From positions 3,658,001 to 3,722,000 of the forward strand of contig NZ_JARUND010000001.1 of the NCBI RefSeq assembly GCF_036898825.1: 64,000 nucleotides of DNA, written 5' to 3'. Position 1 is the first letter of the stretch, and every line of letters begins with the position of its first letter. Below are positions 16,512 to 26,516 of this stretch, one piece after another. The translations under genes were made by a program, and so were the position numbers. Source of the stretch: Streptomyces sp. B21-083. Lineage in GTDB: Bacteria > Actinomycetota > Actinomycetes > Streptomycetales > Streptomycetaceae. The notes under the pieces were generated by a model, which was given only the letters and a program-made list of their open reading frames with translations, was not told the origin of the DNA and searched no databases.

Positions 16512-17115
16512 TTCCTTCCCCAGCGGTACTTTCGAACGTATGGACCGCCCCACGTATCACGCGGACTTCTATCGAATCCGCGAGAGCGGCATTCGCCGAC
16601 AGAACAAGCTCGAACGGGGACAGAACTTCAAGGAACGCGGGTTCCCCAGCTGGGAGGCCTTCGCCGCCGGAAACTGGGAAAGCGCACTTTCCCTCGTCGA
16701 CGAGAAGCGCGAAATCTATACGCGACAGTTCCGCGAGGCGGCACAGCTGCACATCCTGGAGCGTCGCCTTCGCGTGGTGGATTTCCCCATCACCCCGTAC
16801 GTGCAATGGGAGATGTTCGTTCTGCGTTTGCGCGTGGAATTGGGCGAGAATATCAGAGTGCTCGACGCCCGCAAGATCTCGGACATCGAGAACCAACGCA
16901 CCGTGCCGGAAGTGGTGATCCTCGGAGACGTCGTCATGTACGAGGTCCAGTACGACGACGACGGGAACGCGGCGGGAGCCAATCGCTTCGCCGACCGAGC
17001 GCTGATCGAGGAGACGCTGGCCGGATTCGAGGCGTTGTACGAGCGCGGGGAGGAATTCCACAGCTTCTTCGACCGGGAAATCGCTCCGCTCGCCCCACCC
17101 GCAGTCGCCTACTGA
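16504..17115 (+). CDS. DUF6879 family protein
   Basis: A 203-residue protein of the DUF6879 family. The domain covers nearly the whole length, from FDSFPSGTFERMDRP through EKREIYTRQFREAAQ and VQWEMFVLRLRVELGE to HSFFDREIAPL. In the family the N-terminal FDxF segment precedes the core, so I place the start at GTG 16504, which overlaps the upstream stop. ATG 16540 is an alternative that would remove 12 residues, and neither has a strong ribosome site. The region RVLDARKISDIENQ then PEVVILGDVVMYEVQYDDDG is typical. Function is unknown; these genes are among the most repeated small paralogues in Streptomyces genomes. Confidence 0.75.
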   Translation: MFDSFPSGTFERMDRPTYHADFYRIRESGIRRQNKLERGQNFKERGFPSWEAFAAGNWESALSLVDEKREIYTRQFREAAQLHILERRLRVVDFPITPYVQWEMFVLRLRVELGENIRVLDARKISDIENQRTVPEVVILGDVVMYEVQYDDDGNAAGANRFADRALIEETLAGFEALYERGEEFHSFFDREIAPLAPPAVAY

Positions 17116-17239
17116 CCTGCCCGCCCCGACGACGGCTGGGAACCCGCCAAGGCAACCGTCGCGCACAACTCCTCCAGCGCCCCCGCCCACCCGTGGTCCG
17201 CCGGTGTCCCGTACCCCACGACCAAGAGGTCGGTCCGTT
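17109..17239 (-). pseudogene. 3' remnant of a MocR-type (GntR/aminotransferase) regulator
   Basis: The minus strand encodes only the last 40-odd codons of a larger protein: RTDLLVVGYGTPADHGWAGA followed by LEELCATVALAG and a stop at 17109-17111. LVVGYxxPxxHxWxxALExL is the end of MocR-family regulators with a class I aminotransferase domain. No start codon or upstream domain is present. The stop lies within the end of the DUF6879 gene. Paired with the plus-strand fragment to the right, this looks like what is left after one deletion. Confidence 0.6.
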
Positions 17240-17254
17240 CGGTCGTCGAGTCCC

Positions 17255-17515
17255 GAACGGGCTGTCGAGCGGGCCGTGTTGTACATGGCGGCCGGCGCCG
17301 ACCGCCTGTATCCCATCGCCGCCCCGACCGCCGTACTGCCGCTGCTGCGGTCCGTCTTCGAGGGGCCGCTCAACGTGTTCGCCACGCTCGACGGTCCCTC
17401 ACCGGCCGAACTGGGCGCCCTCGGCGCCACCCGCGTCACCTTCGGCCCGGGCCTGCTGCGGCGGACCACCGAGGCACTGCGGGACATCGCGGGCGGGCTC
17501 AGGCAGCGGGCGTAG
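17255..17515 (+). pseudogene. 3' remnant of an isocitrate lyase/PEP mutase family gene
   Basis: From about codon AVERAVLYMAAGADRLYPIA the frame matches the last third of PEP-mutase/isocitrate-lyase superfamily proteins, ending GPSPAELGALGATRVTFGPG and LLRRTTEALRDIAGGL. Intact members have about 250-290 residues, with the metal-binding and catalytic residues in the missing part. The in-frame sequence before codon 17 does not resemble the family. No ribosome-binding site is visible. Most likely a non-functional remnant, though a short 103-codon frame starting at 17204 is still open. Confidence 0.65.
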
Positions 17516-17552
17516 GGGACCGGACCCGCCGCCCGTCACCACCCGATGCCGG

Positions 17553-18725
17553 TTACGCGCCGCCCGTCCCCTTCTCCTCCCCCTGTCCCTTCTTCCTGCT
17601 CTCGCGCACCGCCTGTCTCCGCGCCTCCTCCGCATCCCATCGGCGCTTCAACTCCAGCGTGCGTTCGCTGAGTTGGACCGGCTCGTCGTCCTCCTCCCGC
17701 CACAAGCCCTGTTCCTTGAGCCGGCGTGTCTGTACGTCGACGGGCGGGTCGGGGTCGAAGTCGGAGGGGCGTGGGCCCTCGGGGCCGTCGGGGCCGACCC
17801 TGACGAGGCGTTCGACCCGGGTGACGCGGTAGCGGATGCCGTCGACGGTCGCGACGTTGGAGCGCCGCTCGTCGACGCGGTCGGCGGCCAGGGCGTACTC
17901 CGCGGCCTTCTCCTCGCTCAGCCGCAGGGTGAAGGGAGCCATCACGCGCAGCCAGTAGGCGAGGGAGTCCCGCGCGCCCTGGGGGGTGGAGTCGGAGGCG
18001 CCGGGGTTGTGCGCGCGCCAACTCCCGTCCACCCGCTCGGAGATCATGTAGACGGCGGGCAGCAGCACCCCGCCCGGATGCGTGTGGATCGCCCGCCGCG
18101 CCTCGTCCCGGACCTCCGGCGGCGCGCCGGGGGCGACGCCGACGAACTGGATGAGGTCCAGCTTGAGGATGCCGTCGGACAGCCCCGTTCCGGTGATGGG
18201 GTCGACCACGAAGCCCTTGGTGCCCGGTCCCACCCGGTACGCCTCGCCGACCTCCGCCGGGTCCGGGTCGGAGGGGCGGGGCGGCTCGGGCCCGTTCGGT
18301 CCCATCCGGACGAAGCGTGAGGCTCGTACGATCCGGAAGCGCTCGCCGCGCACCCGTACGTCGTTCACCACCTCACGGTCCATACGCTCGGCCGCCGCCG
18401 TCCACTTGCGCCGGGCGACCTCGTCCCCGGCCTCGTGCGCATCGCCCGCCCGCATCCGGAACACGGAGCCGAGCGCGTCCCGGGAGCCCTGTGGTGTGTC
18501 GCTGCCGTAGCCGTAGAGCTCCCAGCCGCCCGTCTCGCACTCCCTGGCGTGGAAGAACTCAGGGATGCCCACCCCCATCAGGTCGGGGTACCGCTGCGCG
18601 GCCTCCCCCGCCTCCTGTTCGGCGAAGGCGGCGATCGGGCCGTCCTGCGCGGTGACCCGGACCGTCAGATACGTCGGGACATCGTCCCTGTAGTCACCCC
18701 GGTAGTCGCCCCTGTAGTCGTTCAT
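17553..18725 (-). CDS. DUF5954 family protein
   Basis: A 390-residue actinobacterial protein of the DUF5954 family, function unknown. It contains two related halves: PQGSRDALGSVFRMRAGDAHE (about 75-95) and PQGARDSLAYWLRVMAPFT (about 245-265), each followed by RVERLVRVGPDGPEGPRPSD-like segments (RASRFVRMGPNGPEPPRPSD and the same near residue 320). The N-terminus has a short DYRGDYRGDYRDD repeat. The C-terminal 60 residues are highly charged and likely helical. ATG 18725 has no strong ribosome site. Its 114-base divergent spacer with the MarR-GNAT gene contains a perfect palindrome, so that regulator may also control it. Confidence 0.78.
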   Translation of the reverse strand: MNDYRGDYRGDYRDDVPTYLTVRVTAQDGPIAAFAEQEAGEAAQRYPDLMGVGIPEFFHARECETGGWELYGYGSDTPQGSRDALGSVFRMRAGDAHEAGDEVARRKWTAAAERMDREVVNDVRVRGERFRIVRASRFVRMGPNGPEPPRPSDPDPAEVGEAYRVGPGTKGFVVDPITGTGLSDGILKLDLIQFVGVAPGAPPEVRDEARRAIHTHPGGVLLPAVYMISERVDGSWRAHNPGASDSTPQGARDSLAYWLRVMAPFTLRLSEEKAAEYALAADRVDERRSNVATVDGIRYRVTRVERLVRVGPDGPEGPRPSDFDPDPPVDVQTRRLKEQGLWREEDDEPVQLSERTLELKRRWDAEEARRQAVRESRKKGQGEEKGTGGA

Positions 18726-18813
18726 GTACCGAGCGTGCACACAACGGACGTGCCAGACATCCGATTTCACCGAATCCGCCGGGCTCAGGCGTGGAATCCT
18801 GTGGAATCCCGCC

Positions 18814-18839
18814 AGTTCTTTGACTAGAGTCAAAGAACT
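18814..18839. promoter_or_regulatory. Perfect 12-bp palindrome, MarR-type operator over a -10 box
   Basis: Arms AGTTCTTTGACT and AGTCAAAGAACT are exactly complementary and separated by AG. A -10-like TAGAGT (18825-18830) sits at the centre, and the ATG of the MarR-GNAT gene follows one base after the palindrome. A dimeric MarR protein bound here would block its own promoter. Binding is inferred, the symmetry is directly seen. Confidence 0.75.
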
Positions 18840-19781
18840 ATGGACGACGGAACCGTGGACCACGGAACCATGAACGACGTGAACGCCCTCCGGCAGTTCA
18901 ACCGGTACTTCACTCGGCGCATCGGCGCCCTCGACGACCATTACCTGGGCCAGGACCGGCCCCTCGGCGAAGCCCGTCTGCTGTTCGAGATCGGGGACGG
19001 CACCTCGCTGCGGGAGCTGCGGAGCCGGCTCACCCTGGACGCCGGGTATCTGAGCCGGCTGGTGCGCTCGCTCACCGCACAGGACCTGGTGGAGGTGAGC
19101 GCGCACTCCTCGGACAGCCGGCGGCGGCTCGTGCGACTGACCCCGGCCGGCCGGGCCGAGATCGAGGAGCAGAACCGGCGCGCCGACGCCCTCGCCGAGA
19201 GCCTCGTCACCGGGCTCACCGGACCACAGCGCGACGAACTGACGTCCGCCCTCGGCACCGCACGCCGCCTGCTGCGCCTCGCCGCCGTCACCGTCGACCT
19301 CGTCGACGGCGCCGCACCGGACGCCCGCGCCTGCCTGGAGGCGTACGCCGCGGACCTCGACGCCCGCTTTCCCGAGGGTTTCGACTCCTCGGCGCTGGTC
19401 CGCCCGGAGGAGGTGTCGGGGCCGGCGGGTGCCTTCTTCGTGGCGTACGAGGAGCAACGCCCGGTGGGCTGTGGGGCGTTGCGGCGGCTCGGTCCGGGGG
19501 TCGGCGAGATCCGCCATGTCTGGGTGCACCCCGGCTCGCGCCGTCTCGGCCTCGCCCGGCGCCTGCTCGACGCCCTCGAACAGGCGGCGGCGGAACGGCA
19601 CTTGACCGTCGTACGGCTGGACACGCACACCGTGCTCACGGAGGCGCGGGCGATGTATCTGGCGTGCGGCTACGCGGAGATCCCGCGGTACGACGACAAC
19701 CCGTACGCGGGGTACTGGTTCGAGAAGCGGCTCTCCGGGACGGAGCCGGACGCACCCGGGCCCCGTCCGGCCGAAGGCTGA
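18840..19781 (+). CDS. MarR regulator fused to a GNAT acetyltransferase
   Basis: A 313-residue fusion. The N-terminal half (about 12-150) is a MarR winged helix: LRQFNRYFTRRIGALDDHYL, GTSLRELRSRLTLDAGYLSR, and the wing SAHSSDSRRRLVRLTPAGRAE. The C-terminal half (about 165-300) is a GNAT domain with acetyl-CoA motif VWVHPGSRRLGLARRLLDAL and end HTVLTEARAMYLACGYAEIP then YAGYWFEKRL. Such fusions are common in actinobacteria; substrates are unknown. ATG 18840 follows directly on the operator palindrome and is about ten bases from the -10 box, so the mRNA is probably leaderless; ATG 18870 is an alternative. The terminator begins inside the last codons. Confidence 0.88.
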   Translation: MDDGTVDHGTMNDVNALRQFNRYFTRRIGALDDHYLGQDRPLGEARLLFEIGDGTSLRELRSRLTLDAGYLSRLVRSLTAQDLVEVSAHSSDSRRRLVRLTPAGRAEIEEQNRRADALAESLVTGLTGPQRDELTSALGTARRLLRLAAVTVDLVDGAAPDARACLEAYAADLDARFPEGFDSSALVRPEEVSGPAGAFFVAYEEQRPVGCGALRRLGPGVGEIRHVWVHPGSRRLGLARRLLDALEQAAAERHLTVVRLDTHTVLTEARAMYLACGYAEIPRYDDNPYAGYWFEKRLSGTEPDAPGPRPAEG

Positions 19782-19796
19782 ACGGGGCCCGGGTGC
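19752..19796. terminator. Strong bidirectional hairpin overlapping the end of the MarR-GNAT gene
   Basis: 15-bp arms GCACCCGGGCCCCGT / ACGGGGCCCGGGTGC. The left arm lies within the last coding codons and the stop is in the loop. It separates this gene from convergent mdh. Confidence 0.8.
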
Positions 19797-19823
19797 AAAG
19801 CCGTTGGGGCTGTGGGACCAGGA

Positions 19824-21231
<1,408 letters not shown>

Positions 21232-22545
21232 CTACTGCGTGCAGCCCTTCAGCCCGGTCGCCTTGAGCGTGACGCACGCCGTCGCGTCGCCCGCGTCCTT
21301 CACGGCCACCATCGGCGTGTACGCGTCGGTGTCCGTGTCGACGGTGCCGGTCTGCTTCGCCGCGCCCGAGGCGGTGACGTCGACCTGGTCGCCCGGGGCC
21401 GCCTGGGTGATGCGCGCCCAGGCCGCCTGGCAGGTCTTGCTGTAGCGGACCTCGACGAGCGTGGTGCCGACGGTGACACTGTTGGCGGTCTGCGCCAACT
21501 CGCCGCCGCAGCCCATGTTCTCCGGGTCCTTACCGGTGCACGCGGCGCCGCTGCACTCCACGCCGACCGGCAGGTCGGGATTCGGGGCTGCCGAGGTGTT
21601 CGGCGACGCGCTCGGCTTGGCCTCCGGCGTGTCATCGCCCCGGTTCATGAGGATCAGGGCCGCCGCGACCACGACCGACGCCCCCACGACGCCCGCGAGG
21701 AACATCGTGAGCCGCCGCTTACGCCGCGAACCGCCGGATCCCCCGCCGGCGCCCGGCCGGGCGTCCTGCGGCTGACCGCCCTGCGCCGGTACGGGCGTAC
21801 CGGGAGTCCAGGGCGCCGCGCCCGGATATCCGGGCACCCCCGACGCTCCGGAGGGCCCGACCGGTCCGACCGGATCCGCGGGCGGGGCCTGGCGCCCCCC
21901 GGCACCACCCCTCACCGCCGGTCCCTGGTACCCGGCTATGCCCCACGAGTTGCTCTCGGCCGAGACGGAACTCGACGAACTCGCGGAACTCACCGAGCCG
22001 CCGGACACACCGCCCCGCGCCGCGCCCGCCCGTACGTCGCCCACCGAGTCCCGGGCCTCCGGGGGTGTCGGCTGCGGCGGCACGGTCGGTGAGACGCCCG
22101 CGGGTCCGGCGATCCCCGGAGTCACCGTCGCGCTCCGGGCGGCCCGCCCGTTCTTGCCGCTCCCGTTCTTGCCGCTCCCGTTCTTCGTCTCGACGGCAGG
22201 TGCCCCGAACTCACCCAGTGCGGCGCGCGCCTGGGAGATCCGTATCGCCTCCATCGTCATGTCGTGACGCATCTCCGAGCGGCTCCAGGCGCGCTCGGCC
22301 AGCTCCCACATCGTGGTCAGGTGCACCGGGTTGGTACCGGTGACCTCGGCCAGGGCGACGATCGCGCCCTTGGGCGCGAGCAGCCGGCCGCCCAGATAGC
22401 GCTCCCATGACGTCTTGCTGTAGCCCGTGCGGTCGGCCACCGCCGCGATGTTCAGGCCGCTGCGGTCCACGAGCCTGCGCAGCTGGCTCGCGAACTCCTT
22501 GACCTGCGGATCCAGTTCATCCGGCAAGGCCCTCCAACGAGGCAT
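21232..22545 (-). CDS. Membrane-anchored HTH protein with DUF2690 ectodomain
   Basis: A 437-residue protein. N-terminal helix-turn-helix (residues about 14-75: LRRLVDRSGLNIAAVADRTG, YSKTSWERYLGGR), a long Pro/Gly/Ser-rich linker, a single membrane helix near residue 300 (LTMFLAGVVGASVVVAAALIL) preceded by RRKRR, and an extracytoplasmic DUF2690-type domain starting VECSGAACTGKDPENMGCGG with four cysteines. ATG 22545 follows GAGGGGGGAAG. The topology (DNA-binding inside, sensor outside) suggests transmembrane signalling to DNA, like RodZ-type proteins; this is inference. Its N-terminus is clearly paralogous to the next gene upstream. Confidence 0.82.
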   Translation of the reverse strand: MPRWRALPDELDPQVKEFASQLRRLVDRSGLNIAAVADRTGYSKTSWERYLGGRLLAPKGAIVALAEVTGTNPVHLTTMWELAERAWSRSEMRHDMTMEAIRISQARAALGEFGAPAVETKNGSGKNGSGKNGRAARSATVTPGIAGPAGVSPTVPPQPTPPEARDSVGDVRAGAARGGVSGGSVSSASSSSSVSAESNSWGIAGYQGPAVRGGAGGRQAPPADPVGPVGPSGASGVPGYPGAAPWTPGTPVPAQGGQPQDARPGAGGGSGGSRRKRRLTMFLAGVVGASVVVAAALILMNRGDDTPEAKPSASPNTSAAPNPDLPVGVECSGAACTGKDPENMGCGGELAQTANSVTVGTTLVEVRYSKTCQAAWARITQAAPGDQVDVTASGAAKQTGTVDTDTDAYTPMVAVKDAGDATACVTLKATGLKGCTQ

Positions 22546-22943
22546 TGCTTCCCCCCTCTTCCCCCCGGTCGTGCTGGCTGTTCTCCCGTGCGTGGTGCCT
22601 TGGATCCCCTTGGCCGAACCCTCGTCCTGGCTACCCACACGGATGCGCCCGGTACGGATCTCGGTTCCCGGGGTGGGGGCGCACGGGAGCATTGTCGGGC
22701 CTGGAGGTGCACCGTTGCACGCCCCTGGCTCACGGTCCAGTGTTCCAGGTTCCACCGACAACCCTCCCGGTCGGCCGAACCTCTGGCTGGTGCACGGGAC
22801 GCCCCGGACCGTCCCGATTGCCCACATTAACCCGGGCGTGTTGCACCCCGGTTGTAAATCCTCGAACTTATCGACACATCGCCACACGGAAAGCACAAGA
22901 ACGGTCACATCGGGCGCTCTTGTGTCAAATTCCCTCAACAGCA
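22546..22943. other. Intergenic region with hairpin (22894-22924)
   Basis: A 398-base gap between two minus-strand HTH genes. CACAAGA (22894-22900) pairs with TCTTGTG (22918-22924) about 20 bases after the stop of the upstream gene, a likely terminator. The AT-richer stretch at 22850-22890 is a likely promoter for the gene ending at 21232. No gene is supported. Confidence 0.5.
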
Positions 22944-23456
22944 TCAACCAAAAGCGACAGCGCCGACCACCGTGACAAGCGCCAGGGCCAGCGCGAGGAG
23001 TACGGCGACGAGAAGCACCCGCCGGGAAGAGTCCACGGATTTCTGCCCGGAGGCCGCGGAACCCCCGGCGGACCCGGACTCCACCCACCACGGAAGGGTG
23101 GGCACCTCCTCCTCGTACACCCCGTCGCCCCCGTCCACCCCGCCCCGCTGCTCCGGCTTCGCCGGATCCGGGGCCGGTGGGCGGGGCCAGACCTGTACCG
23201 CCAGCTCCCGGCGGACGGCGAAGCGCTCGGCATCGGCCGGGGTGAGGTCCGCGACCCGGCACAGGGCGGCTATCGCCTGCCGGGGCGGCGGCTGGGTCGC
23301 GTTGAGGTACCGCTGCCAGGAGGACTTGCTGTACGCGGTACGCGCCCCGAGCGCGGCCAGACTGAGCCCGGTGCGGTCCTTGAGGAGCCGCACCTGCTCC
23401 ACGAAGTGCCGCACCTCGGGCGGCAGGTCGTCCGGCAGCGGCTGCCAGGCGCTCAT
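22944..23456 (-). CDS. Membrane-anchored HTH protein (short paralogue)
   Basis: A 170-residue protein with an N-terminal helix-turn-helix (PPEVRHFVEQVRLLKDRTG, YSKSSWQRYLNATQPPPRQA) strongly similar in layout to the 437-residue neighbour (both have LPDxLxPxVxxF then YSKxSWxRYL). A charged linker leads to one C-terminal membrane helix (VLLVAVLLALALALVTVVGAV) with almost nothing beyond it, so it lacks an outer domain. ATG 23456 starts MSAWQPLPDD; a longer reading frame upstream is not supported because it would run through the next gene's end. It may work as a membrane-tethered partner of its paralogue. Confidence 0.78.
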   Translation of the reverse strand: MSAWQPLPDDLPPEVRHFVEQVRLLKDRTGLSLAALGARTAYSKSSWQRYLNATQPPPRQAIAALCRVADLTPADAERFAVRRELAVQVWPRPPAPDPAKPEQRGGVDGGDGVYEEEVPTLPWWVESGSAGGSAASGQKSVDSSRRVLLVAVLLALALALVTVVGAVAFG

Positions 23457-23581
23457 CGGGCGTCCTCCTCGACGTTCGTCGGCCGGTCCGAGGCGTTTGA
23501 CGACGTCAGAGGGCGGATCGGTTCCCACCGGGGCGAAGTACGGTCCTCCGCGGTCCGGTCCTCCATGGCCTGCGCGCGTTC

Positions 23582-24106
23582 CTACCCGCCCTGGCCGCTG
23601 ATCGTGTAGTGCAGCGTGTCGTCCAGGAACGGGATCGTCAGCCACGGCTGCGGCTGCGCCATCATCGACAGCAGCACGATGGCGGTGCCCAGCAGCGTGT
23701 ACGTCACCATGTCCGTGAACCGGGAGCGGACGGCGAGCATCCCCACGTCCGGCACCACCCAGCGCAGCACCGCACCGGCCAGCAGCGCGGCCCCGATCAG
23801 CAGCGTCCCGTACCGGAACACGTCGAGCGCGGTCAGCAGCAGGCCGAGTCCGACCGTGCTCAGTACGGCGAGGATCGGCCACTGCCGGGCGGGCGCGGGC
23901 GCGTCCCCGGGAGCCGCCCGGCCGCCGCCCTCGGGTCGCGCGGTGTCCCGCGTGAAGAGGGGGAAGCGCCGCGTCGTACGCCGGGGGCGCCCATGGGCGT
24001 CCGGCGCGCTGACGGGGTCGACGGCGGTGGGCTCGGGCACCTCACCGGGCTCCGCGCCGGACTCCGTCGCGGGCTCCGCCCGCCTGTCCTCCGCCTCAGC
24101 CGACAC
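23582..24106 (-). CDS. DUF3017 membrane protein
   Basis: A 174-residue protein with a polar N-terminal 75 residues and a DUF3017 domain of three to four membrane helices ([60 protein letters not shown]). In actinobacteria DUF3017 genes regularly follow folD, as here. GTG 24106 overlaps the end of folD by 11 bases, so it is coupled. Function unknown. Confidence 0.82.
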   Translation of the reverse strand: MSAEAEDRRAEPATESGAEPGEVPEPTAVDPVSAPDAHGRPRRTTRRFPLFTRDTARPEGGGRAAPGDAPAPARQWPILAVLSTVGLGLLLTALDVFRYGTLLIGAALLAGAVLRWVVPDVGMLAVRSRFTDMVTYTLLGTAIVLLSMMAQPQPWLTIPFLDDTLHYTISGQGG

Positions 24107-24950
24107 TGCGCTCCGCCGCCTCGACCACGTTGACGAGCAGCTGGGCGCGGGTCATCGGGCCGACTCCGCCGGGGTTCGGGGAGATCCAGGCCGCGACCTC
24201 GGCCACGCCCGGGTGGACGTCGCCCACGATCTTGCCCTCGGCGTTGCGTGAGACACCGACGTCGAGGACGGCGGCGCCCGGCTTCACGTCCTCGGGGCGG
24301 ACGAGGTGGGCCGAGCCCGCGGCGGCGACGATGATGTCCGCCCGCTTCAGGTGCGAGGACAGGTCACGCGTACCGGTGTGGCACTGCGTCACCGTCGCGT
24401 TCTCGCTGCGCCGGGTGAGCAGCAGCGGCATCGGGCGGCCGATGGTGACACCGCGGCCGACGACCACGACCTCCGCGCCCTTGATCTCGACGCCGTGGGC
24501 GCGGAGCAGGGTGAGGATGCCGTTGGGGGTGCAGGGAAGCGGGGCCGGCTCGTTCAGGACGAGGCGGCCGAGGTTCATCGGGTGAAGGCCGTCGGCGTCC
24601 TTGTCGGGGTCCATCAGTTCGAGGATGCGGTTCTCGTCGATGCCCTTGGGCAGGGGCAGCTGGACGATGTAACCGGTGCAGGCGGGGTCCTCGTTCAGCT
24701 CGCGGACCGCCGCCTCGATCTCCTCCTGGGTGGCCGTGGCGGGCAGTTCGCGCTGGATGGAGGCGATGCCCACCTGCGCGCAGTCGCGGTGCTTGCCGGC
24801 GACGTACTTCTGGCTGCCGGGGTCTTCCCCGACGAGGATCGTGCCGAGGCCGGGCGTGACGCCCTTCTCCTTCAGCGCCGCCACGCGGGCGGTCAGATCG
24901 GACTTGATCGCGGTTGCGGTGGCCTTGCCATCGAGAATCTGGGCGGTCAT
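24096..24950 (-). CDS. folD: Bifunctional methylenetetrahydrofolate dehydrogenase/cyclohydrolase
   Basis: A 284-residue cytosolic enzyme of one-carbon metabolism that oxidises 5,10-methylene-THF to methenyl-THF (NADP) and hydrolyses that to 10-formyl-THF, which purN and purH downstream in the window consume. Motifs: [20 protein letters not shown] with the catalytic lysine, [30 protein letters not shown] (nucleotide binding; SxxxG of many family members is T-I-G here) and the end [18 protein letters not shown] 24950 begins [12 protein letters not shown]. Overlaps the DUF3017 gene downstream. Confidence 0.96.
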   Translation of the reverse strand: MTAQILDGKATATAIKSDLTARVAALKEKGVTPGLGTILVGEDPGSQKYVAGKHRDCAQVGIASIQRELPATATQEEIEAAVRELNEDPACTGYIVQLPLPKGIDENRILELMDPDKDADGLHPMNLGRLVLNEPAPLPCTPNGILTLLRAHGVEIKGAEVVVVGRGVTIGRPMPLLLTRRSENATVTQCHTGTRDLSSHLKRADIIVAAAGSAHLVRPEDVKPGAAVLDVGVSRNAEGKIVGDVHPGVAEVAAWISPNPGGVGPMTRAQLLVNVVEAAERSVG

Positions 24951-25226
24951 GCCCCCATCCTCGCGGATTACGGGGTCCCGGTTCCAATCAGGGTCCCTTC
25001 CGGGGCCGTCTGTGCACCGTATTCCGGTTTCATCCCTCGTACGCCCATGATCACCGATGTTGCACTTGCACAACTCCTGCCGGATGCGGCTGGACAAGGG
25101 CTTACCTGGCCAACGACGATGAACGGCGCAGTCTCGCGGTCCGCGTTGGGGGGCAAACCGCTCATTTCCTGATGTTCCTCCATGCCATCCGCGTCGTCCC
25201 CGCAGTGCAACGGAGGAAAACCAGCC

Positions 25227-25925
25227 ATGAGTTTCGGCTCGCCGCAAAACCCCTACGGCCAACCCCAGGATCCCCAGCAGGGTTACGGCTATCCCCAGCA
25301 GCAGCCCGGCCAGCCGGGTCAGCCGGGTCAGCCCGGTTACGGCTACCCGCAGGCCCCCCAGGGGGTTCCGCAGCAGGGCTACGGCTACCCGCAGCAGCCC
25401 GGCTACCCCCAGCAGCCCGGATACCCCGGCGGCCCCGGCCCCAAGGTCGCCTCGATGGGCCGGCGCTTCGGTGCCCGTGTGATCGACTGGCTGGTCCTCG
25501 GTGTCGTCTACTTCGCGCTGAGCTTCGCGGGCATCGCGAGCTTCATCAACTCGGCCAAGGACTGCGACGTCAACGCCGCCGACTACAACACCTGCATGAA
25601 CAACGCGAGCGCGGACATGATGGGCAAGCTCGGCGCCGTGTTCGGCTTCCTCGCTCTCGCCGGCCTGCTCTACGAGTGGCTGATGACCGGCCTGCTCGGC
25701 GCGACGCTCGGCAAGATGGCCGTCGGCATCCGCGTCGTGAAGGTCGAGACCGGCCAGAAGCCCGGGCTGGGCGCGGCGTTCATCCGCTGGATCATTCCGA
25801 TCGTCGGCAGCCTCGCCTGCGGCATCGGCCAGCTCATCGTGTTCCTGTCCCCGTTCTGGGACAAGTCGGGCCGCCAGCAGGGCTGGCACGACAAGGCCGC
25901 GAGCACGATGGTCATCCAGAGGTAG
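25227..25925 (+). CDS. RDD family membrane protein with Gly/Tyr/Pro/Gln-rich N-terminus
   Basis: A 232-residue protein. Residues 1-70 are low complexity (repeated GYGYPQQ and QPGQPGQPG), likely disordered and cytoplasmic. The RDD domain follows (about 75-230): [43 protein letters not shown] and [21 protein letters not shown], with the typical R, D, D residues and the conserved WHDK. Some RDD proteins exchange ions across the membrane, but most are unassigned. ATG 25227 is preceded by GGAGGAAAA; an in-frame start 45 bases upstream lacks such a site. A strong terminator follows. Confidence 0.87.
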   Translation: MSFGSPQNPYGQPQDPQQGYGYPQQQPGQPGQPGQPGYGYPQAPQGVPQQGYGYPQQPGYPQQPGYPGGPGPKVASMGRRFGARVIDWLVLGVVYFALSFAGIASFINSAKDCDVNAADYNTCMNNASADMMGKLGAVFGFLALAGLLYEWLMTGLLGATLGKMAVGIRVVKVETGQKPGLGAAFIRWIIPIVGSLACGIGQLIVFLSPFWDKSGRQQGWHDKAASTMVIQR

Positions 25926-25963
25926 CACTGACCGCAAGGCGTCGCGTTCACGCCGTTCGTCGT

Positions 25964-26006
25964 CCAGGGCCGTGTCTCACCCTTCCCGGGGGAGACACGG
26001 CCCTGG
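25964..26006. terminator. Strong bidirectional hairpin terminator
   Basis: 15-bp arms CCAGGGCCGTGTCTC / GAGACACGGCCCTGG with a 13-base loop, between the convergent RDD gene and the small I36-like gene. Confidence 0.85.
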
Positions 26007-26041
26007 TGCGTCGCCCCGCGCCCGAAGTCGCGCTCGCGGGC

Positions 26042-26248
26042 TCAGCCGCAGCTGCCGCTGATCCACTTGTGGGAGCGGACCTTGTAGGTGCCGGCGTTCC
26101 ACACCGACTTCACGTTCGTCGTGGCGGCCCATGAGCAACGGATCGAGCCGCCCTGCCAGTCGGGGTCGGCGGCGTCCCACGAACACTTCTGCCCGGTGAA
26201 GTTGGCGCCCGTCCAGAAACAGACGTCGCCGCGTACGGAAAACTTCAT
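26042..26248 (-). CDS. Small cysteine-containing protein, peptidase inhibitor I36-like
   Basis: A 68-residue protein MKFSVRGDVCFWTGANFTGQ, then CSWDAADPDWQGGSIRCSW and ending HKWISGSCG. The CFWxGxNFxGxKCSW pattern resembles I36/beta-gamma-crystallin-like inhibitor proteins of Streptomyces, which are normally secreted. ATG 26248 has AAGGAG 9 bases upstream, so this start is preferred, but then no signal peptide exists. The frame is open upstream to a TTG at 26371, adding a 41-residue acidic/hydrophobic stretch (VDAVVDAVVDPPVGISVDEL) that is not a signal peptide either; it could be a leader. Four cysteines could form two disulfides. Confidence 0.55.
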   Translation of the reverse strand: MKFSVRGDVCFWTGANFTGQKCSWDAADPDWQGGSIRCSWAATTNVKSVWNAGTYKVRSHKWISGSCG

Positions 26249-26516
26249 GGGACTGATCTCCTTGAGTTCGTCGACCGAGATGCCGACCGGTGGGTCGACC
26301 ACCGCATCGACCACTGCGTCGACCGGTGCTCGGACAGCCAGACGCTGACAAGGCACGCACTCGCCGGGCAAGAAATCGGGCCCGCTGGGATGCCGGGACT
26401 GGGGGACGCCGTTCGCCTGGCACGTTCCGAGATCGTTGGAACGGCCATGGGACGGCCCTCATGGCACAGTGGCCCGGCTACTGGAGCGTCTGACCAACGT
26501 GCCATGGGGGGAAACC

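Noticed and set aside
11000..17500. Integrated prophage or ICE
   Set aside because: No integrase, excisionase, attachment repeats, tRNA or structural genes were seen; the region is only a mosaic accessory island.
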